Assembly: GCF_040137905.1 (NCBI RefSeq)
Contig: NZ_JBEFDG010000030.1
Coordinates: 83,574 to 147,573 of the forward strand
DNA length: 64,000 nucleotides
Origin: Corticimicrobacter sp040137905
Lineage (GTDB): Bacteria; Pseudomonadota; Gammaproteobacteria; Burkholderiales; Burkholderiaceae_B
Reading direction: 5' to 3'
Under the pieces are notes generated by a model, which made no database searches, had not been told where the DNA came from, and was given only the letters and a program-made list of their open reading frames with translations. Of this stretch, positions 8,508-18,681 are shown piece after piece. The translations under genes and the position numbers were made by a program. The first letter of the stretch is position 1, and every line of letters begins with the position of its first letter.

Positions 8508-9385
8508 GCCACCTTTGTGGCGTCGAAAAGCCGCGTTGGCTGGATGATCTGCTGGCGGGCCTGCACCAGCGGCAGGTTGCGGCTACCGCTGGGCAGTTCC
8601 GCAATCAGTCCGTACAGGGTGCTGACAGCATGGCCCAGAGCCTGTGGCAGGGCATCGCCGACCAGCAGCCGGGCCAGCAGGGTCGATGAGAATACATCGC
8701 CCATGCCGCTGGGCATGGGATCGAGCGAGATGATCGGGGTCGTGACCAGCCAGGCATCATCGCGGCGCACGGCCAGCGTACCCAGTTGGCCATCCATGTC
8801 GGGGGTCAGCAGGCTGGTGATGATAATCGTATCGGGGCCGGGTTGGCCCTGGCCGCTGCGCAGCAGGCGTCGCGCTTCGGTGATGGCGTGTGGCAGGTCT
8901 CGCAGCGTGGTGTCGCCGAGCAGTTCGAACTCGTACTGGTTGGGCGTCAGGATGTCGGCCTGCGGCATGGCATACTGGCGCAGAAAGGGTGGAATGCCGG
9001 GCCTGACGAAAATGCCCCGATGTACGTCGCCCATGACCGGGTCGCACAGATAGCGCACGGATGGATTGATCTGTCGGATCTTGCGGACTGCGTCGAGAAT
9101 GATGTGACCAATTCCCGCATCGCCCAGGTAGCCGGACAGCACTGCGGAGCAGTGGGCCAGTACATCGCGAGCCTGCAGCCCCTCGATCACGTCGCGGATA
9201 TGCTCCGCGCTGAATACCTGCCCCTTGACCTCGCCGAACCCCGTGTGGTTCGAGAACTGAACCGTATGCACGGCCACGGTCTCGACACCGGACAGTTGCA
9301 ACGGCAGCATGGCGGCGGCATTGCCGACATGGCCCCAGGCAACGTGGGACTGGATGGTCAGGACGAGAGGTGGGTGCGTATTCAT
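8504..9385 (-). CDS. pdxY: Pyridoxal kinase
   Basis: 293 residues starting at the ATG 9385-9383 (MNTHPPLVLTIQSHVAWGHVGN). An upstream in-frame extension lies inside the preceding gene and is not used. Ribokinase-fold enzyme of the vitamin B6 salvage pathway, phosphorylating pyridoxal in the cytosol. Family landmarks: QSHVAWGHVGNAAA at the N-terminus, LCDPVMGD in the middle, and the anion-hole/catalytic segment PSGMGDVFSSTLLA near residue 230. It starts one base after the DUF2863 stop (TGACATG) and its own stop overlaps earP, so DUF2863-pdxY-earP form a tightly packed operon. Confidence 0.93.
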   Translation of the reverse strand: MNTHPPLVLTIQSHVAWGHVGNAAAMLPLQLSGVETVAVHTVQFSNHTGFGEVKGQVFSAEHIRDVIEGLQARDVLAHCSAVLSGYLGDAGIGHIILDAVRKIRQINPSVRYLCDPVMGDVHRGIFVRPGIPPFLRQYAMPQADILTPNQYEFELLGDTTLRDLPHAITEARRLLRSGQGQPGPDTIIITSLLTPDMDGQLGTLAVRRDDAWLVTTPIISLDPMPSGMGDVFSSTLLARLLVGDALPQALGHAVSTLYGLIAELPSGSRNLPLVQARQQIIQPTRLFDATKVA

Positions 9386-9386
9386 G

Positions 9387-10601
9387 TCAGTGGAACAGCG
9401 CAGGAGCGGAGGGAACTTCCTCAGGCATCTCGGGATGCACCAGTTCCCCCTGCGGGTTGGGGAAATAGGGCGCACCGCAGTCTTCGCAGTGCTCGGGAGT
9501 CAACAGGCCGGGAATGCGGCGGATCTCGCGCACACCGTGGCGGCGCAGCAGTTCACTGATCTGCGCGACAGTCTCGGCACCGTCATCGATGGCCTGGATG
9601 GCCACTTCGGGTCCGAACAGCGGCCACATGCAGCCGTAGATGACCTCGTTGCTTTGCTTGGCGGTCAGGCCGATGCGGTATTCCTCGATCCGAGAGTCGC
9701 CGCATCCGGCGATGACGGCACGCAGCGTTTCGGCTGGCGTGTCCATGCTTTCCTGCAGCCAGGAAAGGGCGGCCTGCAGCGTCAGTGGACGGATGGTCTT
9801 GTCGGCTTCGCGGTTGCTGACGTAGTAGGCATCGGGCAGGATGCATTCGAACGCACAACCGGGCAGCAGTTCCGAAAAGGCTTCATGCGTATGGGCGACC
9901 CATTGCTCGAGACTGTTGCCGCGGCTGGCCTCGGGACGGCCGCCGCCTTCCTGCCAGCGGAACAGCGGTGCACCCGCAGGAGCGGCGACCACGCCTACCA
10001 GGTAGCGTGTATCTGCCAGCATCGGAGCCGTTTCGACCTGCTCCGACAGCAGATAGTCCTGCAGATGTACGTCACTGCCCTGGACCGCCTGCTGCGCGAG
10101 ATTCTGCATCCAGCGCCAGGTTTCGGAAAATGAACGCGGCATCTGATCCATGCTGAACAGTGCCGGCAGCAGTGCCAGCCGGGCATCCTGTGCCAGGATA
10201 TGCGTATGCAGCGCCTGTTGCAGGTTAGTGTGGGCAGGTGCTGCCAATGGGCCTGAAAAAATGCTGTAGCGGGTCCAGGCTGCAAGCGGTGCGACGATCA
10301 GCAACGCATCCCATGGCTGCCCGTCGGGGCCGGTCACGGTGCCGGATTCCGATTGCGTCTCGATCAGCTCGATCAGTACTTCGTAGGCATTGGTATCGGA
10401 TTGGGCCAGTTCGTCCAGGGCGTGTTCCAGCGATTCGTCCTGTTGCTGCCGGAGCAGTTTGCGAATCTGGTCGGCCAACTGGTTTTCCCAGTAAAGGTCT
10501 TCGACACGGCTGCCGGAGGCACCCAGTGCCAGTGCCAGGGCACCCAGGCGCTTGGCATCGCGTTGCAGGGAAGAGGAGACGGTACGGCGGGTACGGAGCA
10601 T
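9387..10601 (-). CDS. DUF2863 family protein
   Basis: 404 residues with the start at 10601 (MLRTRRTVSSSLQRDAKRLG); an in-frame extension to 10667 exists but is not family-like. DUF2863 is a betaproteobacterial family of unknown role. The N-terminal part is helical, the middle contains an Arg/Gly loop FRWQEGGGRPEASRGN, and the C-terminus has a small metal-binding-like segment HCEDCGAPYFPN. No membrane segments. First or second gene of a minus-strand series ending in pdxY-earP-efp. No function can be assigned. Confidence 0.8.
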   Translation of the reverse strand: MLRTRRTVSSSLQRDAKRLGALALALGASGSRVEDLYWENQLADQIRKLLRQQQDESLEHALDELAQSDTNAYEVLIELIETQSESGTVTGPDGQPWDALLIVAPLAAWTRYSIFSGPLAAPAHTNLQQALHTHILAQDARLALLPALFSMDQMPRSFSETWRWMQNLAQQAVQGSDVHLQDYLLSEQVETAPMLADTRYLVGVVAAPAGAPLFRWQEGGGRPEASRGNSLEQWVAHTHEAFSELLPGCAFECILPDAYYVSNREADKTIRPLTLQAALSWLQESMDTPAETLRAVIAGCGDSRIEEYRIGLTAKQSNEVIYGCMWPLFGPEVAIQAIDDGAETVAQISELLRRHGVREIRRIPGLLTPEHCEDCGAPYFPNPQGELVHPEMPEEVPSAPALFH

Positions 10602-10663
10602 GTAGGGAGCAGGGCAGCCTGCAAAAAAGATAAACGGAATATGACTGCCCAGTTTAACCCGTA

Positions 10664-11725
10664 TCAATCCGTCGGGTGCGCAGGCATGCTTTCCCTGAGT
10701 CTGCGTATGCGCTCTTCCGTGGCGGGATGCGAGGCCGTCCAGTCGGGCAGTGACAGCCTGTCCGGATGCGATTTTTCCAGCCGCTCCAGCATGTGCGCCA
10801 GTGCCGCGGGATCGCGACCGCTGGCGTGCATCAGTTCGCTGGCATGGGTGTCTGCATCGCGCTCGAAGTCCCTGGAATAAGCCAGGTCGAGCAGGCCTGC
10901 TCCCATGGCGGCCGTGTCGCTGACCATGCTGCTGATATCGCCGGTCATCATCATCAGTACGGCGGACAGGCCAACGGCACGTGCCATGCGGCGCAGGCCA
11001 TGGCGATGGTGGACATGGCCGATTTCATGCGCGAGGACACCGGCGATTTCATCCTGGCTGGACGCCATTTCGATGAGTTCGTCGGTAATGACGATGTCAC
11101 CGCCGGGCAGGGCCAGCGCATTGGCACCGATGGTGTCGCCTTTGCGAAAGTGCAGTTGCAGCGTGTGCTCGAGATCCACCTGGTTGTGCACCAGATCATC
11201 AAACACAGCCTGGACCTGCTGTTGTTGCTTGGGGGGCAGGGTACTGGGCTTGAAGACGGCATAATCCAGCGTCTGCATGACGCCTGTGCCGATTCGCTGC
11301 TCGACCGAAACCGGAACCAGGCGGGCTGCTAGATCGGCTGTCCATGGAACCCCCCAGCGCACACCAGCGAACATCAGCGCGATGGCCACCACGAAAAGCA
11401 GCAGCAGGCGGGGATGTACCCGTTCGAGGTAAAACAGCACATTGTGCGGTACCCGGCCATACAGTTGCTGCCTCAGTTGGCTGGCAGTGTCATGCATGCT
11501 GGTTTCGAAAATACGGCCATCGGGCAGCTCGATACGCAGGGGTGCCCGGCCGATGCGGTCACCCCAGGCCAGGGTGGTGGCATCGAGGTGTTCCTGCTGC
11601 AGACCGCAGTCGAGCCGCAGCAGGCCATGCCCGTCGATGGACAGCGTGGCATCGGCGCAGGCCGCAGAGCCGGCCGCGAAGAGACGGCCGGAGAGTACGA
11701 CAGATGCCTCAGAGGCTGACGGCAC
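10664..11725 (-). CDS. M48 family metallopeptidase, membrane-anchored
   Basis: 353 residues from the GTG at 11725-11723, which has GAGG 9 bases upstream; a TTG at 11749 would add 8 residues and is also possible. The N-terminal domain (about 1-85) is beta-rich, resembling the domain found before other M48 peptidases. One membrane segment follows (about 103-120, LLLLFVVAIALMFAGV), then the peptidase domain with the zinc motif HEIGHVHHRHG near residue 240 and a downstream FERDADTHA segment supplying the third ligand. A periplasmic zinc protease of the YfgC/HtpX kind is likely. The gene start lies inside the end of the DUF898 gene, so the two are coupled. Confidence 0.85.
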   Translation of the reverse strand: MPSASEASVVLSGRLFAAGSAACADATLSIDGHGLLRLDCGLQQEHLDATTLAWGDRIGRAPLRIELPDGRIFETSMHDTASQLRQQLYGRVPHNVLFYLERVHPRLLLLFVVAIALMFAGVRWGVPWTADLAARLVPVSVEQRIGTGVMQTLDYAVFKPSTLPPKQQQQVQAVFDDLVHNQVDLEHTLQLHFRKGDTIGANALALPGGDIVITDELIEMASSQDEIAGVLAHEIGHVHHRHGLRRMARAVGLSAVLMMMTGDISSMVSDTAAMGAGLLDLAYSRDFERDADTHASELMHASGRDPAALAHMLERLEKSHPDRLSLPDWTASHPATEERIRRLRESMPAHPTD

Positions 11726-12872
11726 TTGCAAAACCCTCGAGTTCGCCAAATTCGCCCCCGAAGCTGCTGGGCGTATTGCCCTGGGCCGTGACGAAGTAAT
11801 CGAGATCTCCCTGTGCCAGCAGTGTCATTTGCGTGACCTGATAACGGTAATGACGCACATGCGCCCAGGGATAGGCCAGGCCAAGGCTGCAGATTGTCGC
11901 CAGTCCGCCCGAGACGAAAATCCACATCAGACGCCAGGGCGACAGTGTGCTGCGCATGCCATGTACGTTGTCGATGCTGAGCTGGTTCAGGATTTCGTTG
12001 CGCTCGCGGGTTCCGTAGTAGAGCGCTGCGACGAAAACGGCCAGATAGAAAGACAGGATGAGGGGTAGCAGAATGGCCAGAACCATTTTGAGCAACATTT
12101 CGGGTGGCATCGAGCTGCTGGCCATGTGTGGCGACTGGAGAATGAACAGAATGTCCCTCAGCGTGGGCAGTATGGACAGCCCTGCCAGAATCAGCGGAAT
12201 GCCGATGAACAGCGCCAGGAACAGCAGGAAGGACAGTCCGAACACACCGTAGAGATGGCTTACGCGCGGCTGCGTGTCCATGCGGGCATTGCCGAACTGC
12301 GTATTGCCGACGACGTAGCGCGCGATCATGCGGGACAGTACGGGAGTCAGCAGCCCCAGCGTGAGCAGTGCGATGAACGGCAGGCCGACAAACAGCCAGA
12401 GAGCACGGCCATAGCTGCCCTGGAAATTGAAGCGCACATTGCGCCAGCTGCTGACCCGGGCATTGAAACGCAGGCCGGCGTTGATGGCCCAGGGCATGAG
12501 GAGCAGCAGCACCAGTAGCGTCAGCAACTGGGCGGGCGGGAAGAATGCGCCTGGCAGTGCCAGCAGGATGATCAGGACGATGGCCAGCAGGCGACCCTTG
12601 AAAATCTGCATGCCGGTGGCGTGATATTCAAATGCGTGTCCATCGATGCTGGTGTGACCGTAGAACCAGCGCTTGGTCCGCACTTTGGCCCAGGCAGACC
12701 AGATGCCCAGCGTCAGGATAGTGAGCAGCAGGTTGACGATCCAGACACCGAAATAATCGCCGGCAGTGCCGTTGAACGCGACAGGAATTTCCCTGCGCTG
12801 GGAGGGAGAGGGGACGGGAAATGACTCCACCGTAGCGAGGAAGTCGTCGGCGGCAGAGGGATCGGCGGTCAT
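11709..12872 (-). CDS. DUF898 (YjgN) family inner-membrane protein
   Basis: 387 residues with an N-terminal soluble stretch of about 40 residues and about seven hydrophobic segments. Family repeats are visible as GIWSAWAKVRTKRWFYGHTSIDGHAFEYHATG near residues 56-87 and a second, related module (LGLAYPWAHVRHYRYQVTQMTL) near residue 330. The ribosome binding site AGGAG lies 8 bases before the ATG. The C-terminus overlaps the beginning of the M48 peptidase gene by some 17 bases, an arrangement suggesting that the membrane protein and the protease act together. Biochemical role unknown. Confidence 0.87.
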   Translation of the reverse strand: MTADPSAADDFLATVESFPVPSPSQRREIPVAFNGTAGDYFGVWIVNLLLTILTLGIWSAWAKVRTKRWFYGHTSIDGHAFEYHATGMQIFKGRLLAIVLIILLALPGAFFPPAQLLTLLVLLLLMPWAINAGLRFNARVSSWRNVRFNFQGSYGRALWLFVGLPFIALLTLGLLTPVLSRMIARYVVGNTQFGNARMDTQPRVSHLYGVFGLSFLLFLALFIGIPLILAGLSILPTLRDILFILQSPHMASSSMPPEMLLKMVLAILLPLILSFYLAVFVAALYYGTRERNEILNQLSIDNVHGMRSTLSPWRLMWIFVSGGLATICSLGLAYPWAHVRHYRYQVTQMTLLAQGDLDYFVTAQGNTPSSFGGEFGELEGFASAVSL

Positions 12873-12984
12873 TCGGTCAGGCTCCTGAAATGGCAGCGGC
12901 GACCGTCAGCGGCCGCCGCACATAATGAATCAGGGCGAATAATAGCAAATAACAACTGTTTCGGCGGTGTGAGCCGCCCTGGCG

Positions 12985-15687
<2,703 letters not shown>

Positions 15688-15886
15688 CTCGGACTCCATG
15701 TATGGGCGGCTGTCGTGGCAGACATCCGGATGCCGGGTCCGGATTGCCGCAAGCATGAACGACAGTGTGCCAGAGTCCGGCCTGATTGCCTAGAAAGGGG
15801 CAGCCCTGTGGCACCCAGGCAGGCAGGAGATCGGTGTCAGGCAGGGAAGTAGGCAGGTTACACTTCCGATCACGATGACTTTTCCT

Positions 15887-15894
15887 GTATACAT
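15887..15894. promoter_or_regulatory. TGTATACA palindrome in the acnA divergent region
   Basis: A perfect 8-base palindrome lying about 200 bases upstream of acnA and 45 bases before the divergent gene. Sites of this form are commonly bound by GntR-family regulators, and it also resembles a -10 element for the plus-strand gene. Either reading is tentative. Confidence 0.3.
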
Positions 15895-15938
15895 ACGCGC
15901 GTTCCGTGCCGATGATGCGCCTGCGCTGGAGCAGTACC

Positions 15939-16343
15939 ATGCACCCTAGGATCAGGGCATTTCTCGACGCACGGGGACTGGTGTCCGTCATGAACCGGAC
16001 CAAATGGACCGAATTGGCCGAAGGGCTGGACAGGATCGGCCAGAATGGCCCACTGGCGTCCGTTCGCTATCTTGACCCGGATGTGCGCAGCGGCAAATGC
16101 CATATCGACTGGCCGGAGTTCATCAGGCAGGGGCCCGAGTGGTACGAGTGGCTGGATGTGCATGCCATCGAGGAAATCCATCGTGGCCGCCTGGTGCCGC
16201 CTGCCCTGATTGATCATGAAAAAGCGATCGAAGCCTGCTTGCTGGCCGTTGGTGTTCCATATAGTCGGGTTGGGCAGGATTTCCGGGTGTGGGGCTATGT
16301 TGATAGCCGGCAGCCTCCTGTATATGTGTCACGCTCCAAATGA
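15939..16343 (+). CDS. DUF6678-like protein
   Basis: 134 residues from the ATG at 15939, which has GGAG 7 bases upstream. The segments MNRTKWTELAEGL, PEWYEWLDVHAIEEIHRGRLVPPALIDH and a closing PYSRVGQDFRVWGYV match my recollection of DUF6678, a family of small soluble proteins of unknown function often found in variable loci. No signal peptide, membrane segment or catalytic motif can be seen. The stop codon overlaps the start of the following unknown gene (ATGA), so both are made together. A role resembling immunity proteins is possible but unsupported. Confidence 0.7.
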   Translation: MHPRIRAFLDARGLVSVMNRTKWTELAEGLDRIGQNGPLASVRYLDPDVRSGKCHIDWPEFIRQGPEWYEWLDVHAIEEIHRGRLVPPALIDHEKAIEACLLAVGVPYSRVGQDFRVWGYVDSRQPPVYVSRSK

Positions 16344-16882
16344 ACAAGCAAAATATTTCTGAGTCGAATATGTCCCAGCCTGCGACCAGCCGGTTGCAGA
16401 TCGAACGCAGGTCGATCCCCTATGTCATCAATGGGAAGTCAAACACATGCGAGCAGTCCGAATTTATCGTCGATGGGCAGCCGCTGTCTACACTGTTAGG
16501 TTTTGCCGGCAGTCGACCCTGGTTCGGCATGACTTTTCTGGATTCCGTAAAGGCTGCCAGGGAAAACCAGCTACAGGGCTTTCTTGGCCTTTGCGTGCCG
16601 TTCAACCAGTTTGGTTCCGGGCGCTTTGTACTGTATCGCTGTCATTGCGGCAGTGATTACTGCGGTGTGATTTCCTGCGAACTGGAGGTCGAAGGTGACC
16701 GCGTGTGCTGGCGCGACATCCGTTATGAAACAGACCCCGAAGAGGCTGAAGACCCGGACGATGATGACGACCGGATCTCTCATGTCATGCCGGACCTGTA
16801 TTTCGATCTGGCGCAATATCGGGCGTCCGTGAATGATTTGATTGCGACGCTCGACTCGGGTGGCGGGGCATCGTCCGCCTGA
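16340..16882 (+). CDS. Hypothetical protein with Cys-rich CHCGSDYC motif
   Basis: 180 residues, coupled by ATGA to the preceding DUF6678-like gene. The notable segment is YRCHCGSDYCGVISCELEV (about residues 108-126): four cysteines spaced like a small metal site. It is followed by CWRDIRYE and an acidic run EEAEDPDDDDDR. Proteins with a similar Cys-x-x-Cys-Gly-x3-Cys-Gly core followed by a strand and W-x-D-x-x-x-E occur as unannotated genes in actinobacteria and elsewhere, from memory. No signal peptide or membrane segment. Function unknown. Confidence 0.65.
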   Translation: MNKQNISESNMSQPATSRLQIERRSIPYVINGKSNTCEQSEFIVDGQPLSTLLGFAGSRPWFGMTFLDSVKAARENQLQGFLGLCVPFNQFGSGRFVLYRCHCGSDYCGVISCELEVEGDRVCWRDIRYETDPEEAEDPDDDDDRISHVMPDLYFDLAQYRASVNDLIATLDSGGGASSA

Positions 16883-16928
16883 ATGGCTGCCATGCCTGGG
16901 AAGATAAACTCGAAATCAAGGTATGGAT

Positions 16929-17495
16929 ATGGTGAACAGGGAAATCATTTTGATGAGGCATGGACGGCCTGATCTGTCCTCATCACAAAAAATCCCGGCT
17001 CGTGAGATGCAAGATTGGATGGCACAGTATGACTGTGCCGAGATTGTTGACGAGCAGGCTCCTGATGCCTGCATGACACTGGCTGCTTCAGCCAGTGTCA
17101 TTGTGTCGAGCAGCGCGCCCAGGGCGCGTTCTTCCCTGCAGGCGTTGGGGTTTGAGCCCGATATCGTGGATGATGTTTTCTGCGAAGCGCAATTGCCTCA
17201 TACACACTGGCATCATCCACGCCTCTCCCCATTTACGTGGGCATTTGTTTTTCGAGTGCTCTGGCTATGCGGTTTTTCGGGCGCGGCCGAAAGTGTCCGT
17301 TGCGCGAAACGGCGAGCACATATGGCGGCACAACGGCTTCAGGACTTATCCAGTGAGGGTCGTGTTTTCCTGGCAGGGCACGGTGTCATGAATCGATTGA
17401 TTGCCAGGCACCTGGAAGCAGACGGGTGGACGTGCCACGCCCGGAGCGGAAGCGGATACTGGAGTGTCATGGTCTATCGGCGTGTGCCTGGGTAA
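16929..17495 (+). CDS. Histidine phosphatase (phosphoglycerate mutase-like) family protein
   Basis: 188 residues. The start at 16929 is preferred because AAGG lies 7 bases upstream; an ATG at 16923 is too close to it. The catalytic RHG motif is present as ILMRHGRPDL at the N-terminus and the second catalytic histidine as LAGHGVMNRLIARHL near residue 150. Between them a hydrophobic, Trp-rich stretch (FTWAFVFRVLWLCGFSGAAES) is unusual and might associate with membrane. Arg in SSSAPRARSS is the expected phosphate contact. Substrate unknown. It follows the two small unknown genes by 46 bases on the same strand. Confidence 0.75.
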   Translation: MVNREIILMRHGRPDLSSSQKIPAREMQDWMAQYDCAEIVDEQAPDACMTLAASASVIVSSSAPRARSSLQALGFEPDIVDDVFCEAQLPHTHWHHPRLSPFTWAFVFRVLWLCGFSGAAESVRCAKRRAHMAAQRLQDLSSEGRVFLAGHGVMNRLIARHLEADGWTCHARSGSGYWSVMVYRRVPG

Positions 17496-17534
17496 CCTGT
17501 GCGGGAAAGCCTCTTGAAACTGATGTCGTGAGCT

Positions 17535-18122
17535 TTAGATACGGTTGCTCAATTCTTCCCGCACCTGCATCAGGGCAAAGCCCAGCAGGTTGAGGCCGCG
17601 CCAGAGCATGGGATTGCCTGCATGCGTATCGTCCTGGGCCATGCCGATGCCCCAGATGCGGTCCACAGGGCTGGCTTCGACCAGGATGCGTGAGCCTGTC
17701 TGCCTCAGGTAGTCGCCCAGGTTCTCGTTCTGGCCGAACTTGGCCTGGTTGGCCCGGACCACGATATTGAATCGCTGGGCCAGCCAGGTCGCATCGTCAA
17801 AGCCGCGTACCTGCCGCCCCAGGGCCTTGGCGGCACCGGGGTTGGAGGCCTGGAGGATCTTGGCGTGGTTTTCGTGATCGCCAAAGAGACGGGCTTTCTC
17901 GGCCATCATGAAATGTTCGGCGCTGGCGTAGCGATGTCCGTCCACGACGAACGGGGCACCGTACCATTGGCTGAAGCAACTGGCTGTGATGCCTGACTTG
18001 GCCTGCTGGTGCCCCCAGAAGAACACATATTTGAGTTTTTCGCCTGCATTGAAGCGTTTGCGCAATGCCTGCAGGAATTGGGTGTCGTCGATACCGGCAG
18101 CGGTTTCAGGTCGGTGCGTCAT
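17535..18122 (-). CDS. NADAR family protein (YbiA/DUF1768 type)
   Basis: 195 residues from the ATG at 18122. Family features: KYVFFWGHQ at the start of the domain, SCFSQWYGAPFVVDGHRYASAEHFMMAEKARLFGD, and the closing GQNENLGDYLRQTG ... NPMLWRGLNLLGFALMQVR. YbiA-like members are N-glycosidases acting on damaged riboflavin-pathway intermediates, and other NADAR proteins remove ADP-ribose from modified nucleobases or proteins. The conserved Glu of AEHFM and the WRG segment are intact. It is convergent with the histidine phosphatase gene (39-base gap). Which activity this one has cannot be told from sequence. Confidence 0.85.
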   Translation of the reverse strand: MTHRPETAAGIDDTQFLQALRKRFNAGEKLKYVFFWGHQQAKSGITASCFSQWYGAPFVVDGHRYASAEHFMMAEKARLFGDHENHAKILQASNPGAAKALGRQVRGFDDATWLAQRFNIVVRANQAKFGQNENLGDYLRQTGSRILVEASPVDRIWGIGMAQDDTHAGNPMLWRGLNLLGFALMQVREELSNRI

Positions 18123-18178
18123 GGTTTGCCTGAATGGATAAAAGCGGCAGTATGCATGATTTGCATGCACTGGGCCAA

Positions 18179-18526
18179 TCAGGTCGCCGCATGGAAACGA
18201 CTCCAGCCGATCAGCAGGATGCCGGCCACGATCGCCCAGGCCACTGTGGCACCGATCAGCGTGGCGGGCAGGCTGTAGCGTACGCTGCCGTAATACACCG
18301 CCAGCAGATAGGCAGCATAGGGGGCCAGTGACCACAGCCCGAAAAGCGCCGTGGCCTGCAGGTCTGCTGCAGTACGTGAGGTGCCCACGATGAAGTGGGC
18401 GATCAGGGCAAAGGTCGGAAACAGCGGCACCAGGCCGGCGATGAAGAAACTGCGAGACTTGGACAGCAGGGCAATGACGAGCACCGTCAAGGCACCGAGC
18501 AGCATTTTGAGAAACAGGGAAACCAT
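18179..18526 (-). CDS. GlpM-like small membrane protein
   Basis: 115 residues from the ATG at 18526 (MVSLFLKMLLGALTVLVIALL). Four hydrophobic segments at about 3-20, 27-47, 60-80 and 90-108 cover nearly all of the protein. The SKSRSFFIAGLVPLFPTFALIAHFIVG stretch resembles the GlpM family, an inner-membrane family whose role in alginate-producing pseudomonads is only loosely defined. It lies between NADAR and acnB on the same strand, but a terminator separates it from acnB. Confidence 0.72.
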   Translation of the reverse strand: MVSLFLKMLLGALTVLVIALLSKSRSFFIAGLVPLFPTFALIAHFIVGTSRTAADLQATALFGLWSLAPYAAYLLAVYYGSVRYSLPATLIGATVAWAIVAGILLIGWSRFHAAT

Positions 18527-18588
18527 GGCAAACGGAGTGTGACGGTCAGGAAATGCAAGAAAAGCCGTATTCTGGCTGGCTGAAAACA

Positions 18589-18625
18589 GCAACGCTCCTG
18601 GATCGTGAGAAACCAGGAGCGTTGC
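18589..18625 (-). terminator. Rho-independent terminator of acnB
   Basis: A perfect 12-base stem (GCAACGCTCCTG / CAGGAGCGTTGC) with a 13-base loop; on the minus strand it is followed by TGTTTTCA. It lies 57 bases after the acnB stop codon. Confidence 0.8.
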
Positions 18626-18681
18626 GCGTGGCGAAACCGGTGTTGCGCGACTGTGAAGTGATGCAACCCGGATGCCGGGGA

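Noticed and set aside
12963..12978. Hairpin GGCGG-TGTGAG-CCGCC after acnA
   Set aside because: Only a 5-base stem and no T-tract on the minus strand; too weak to call a terminator.
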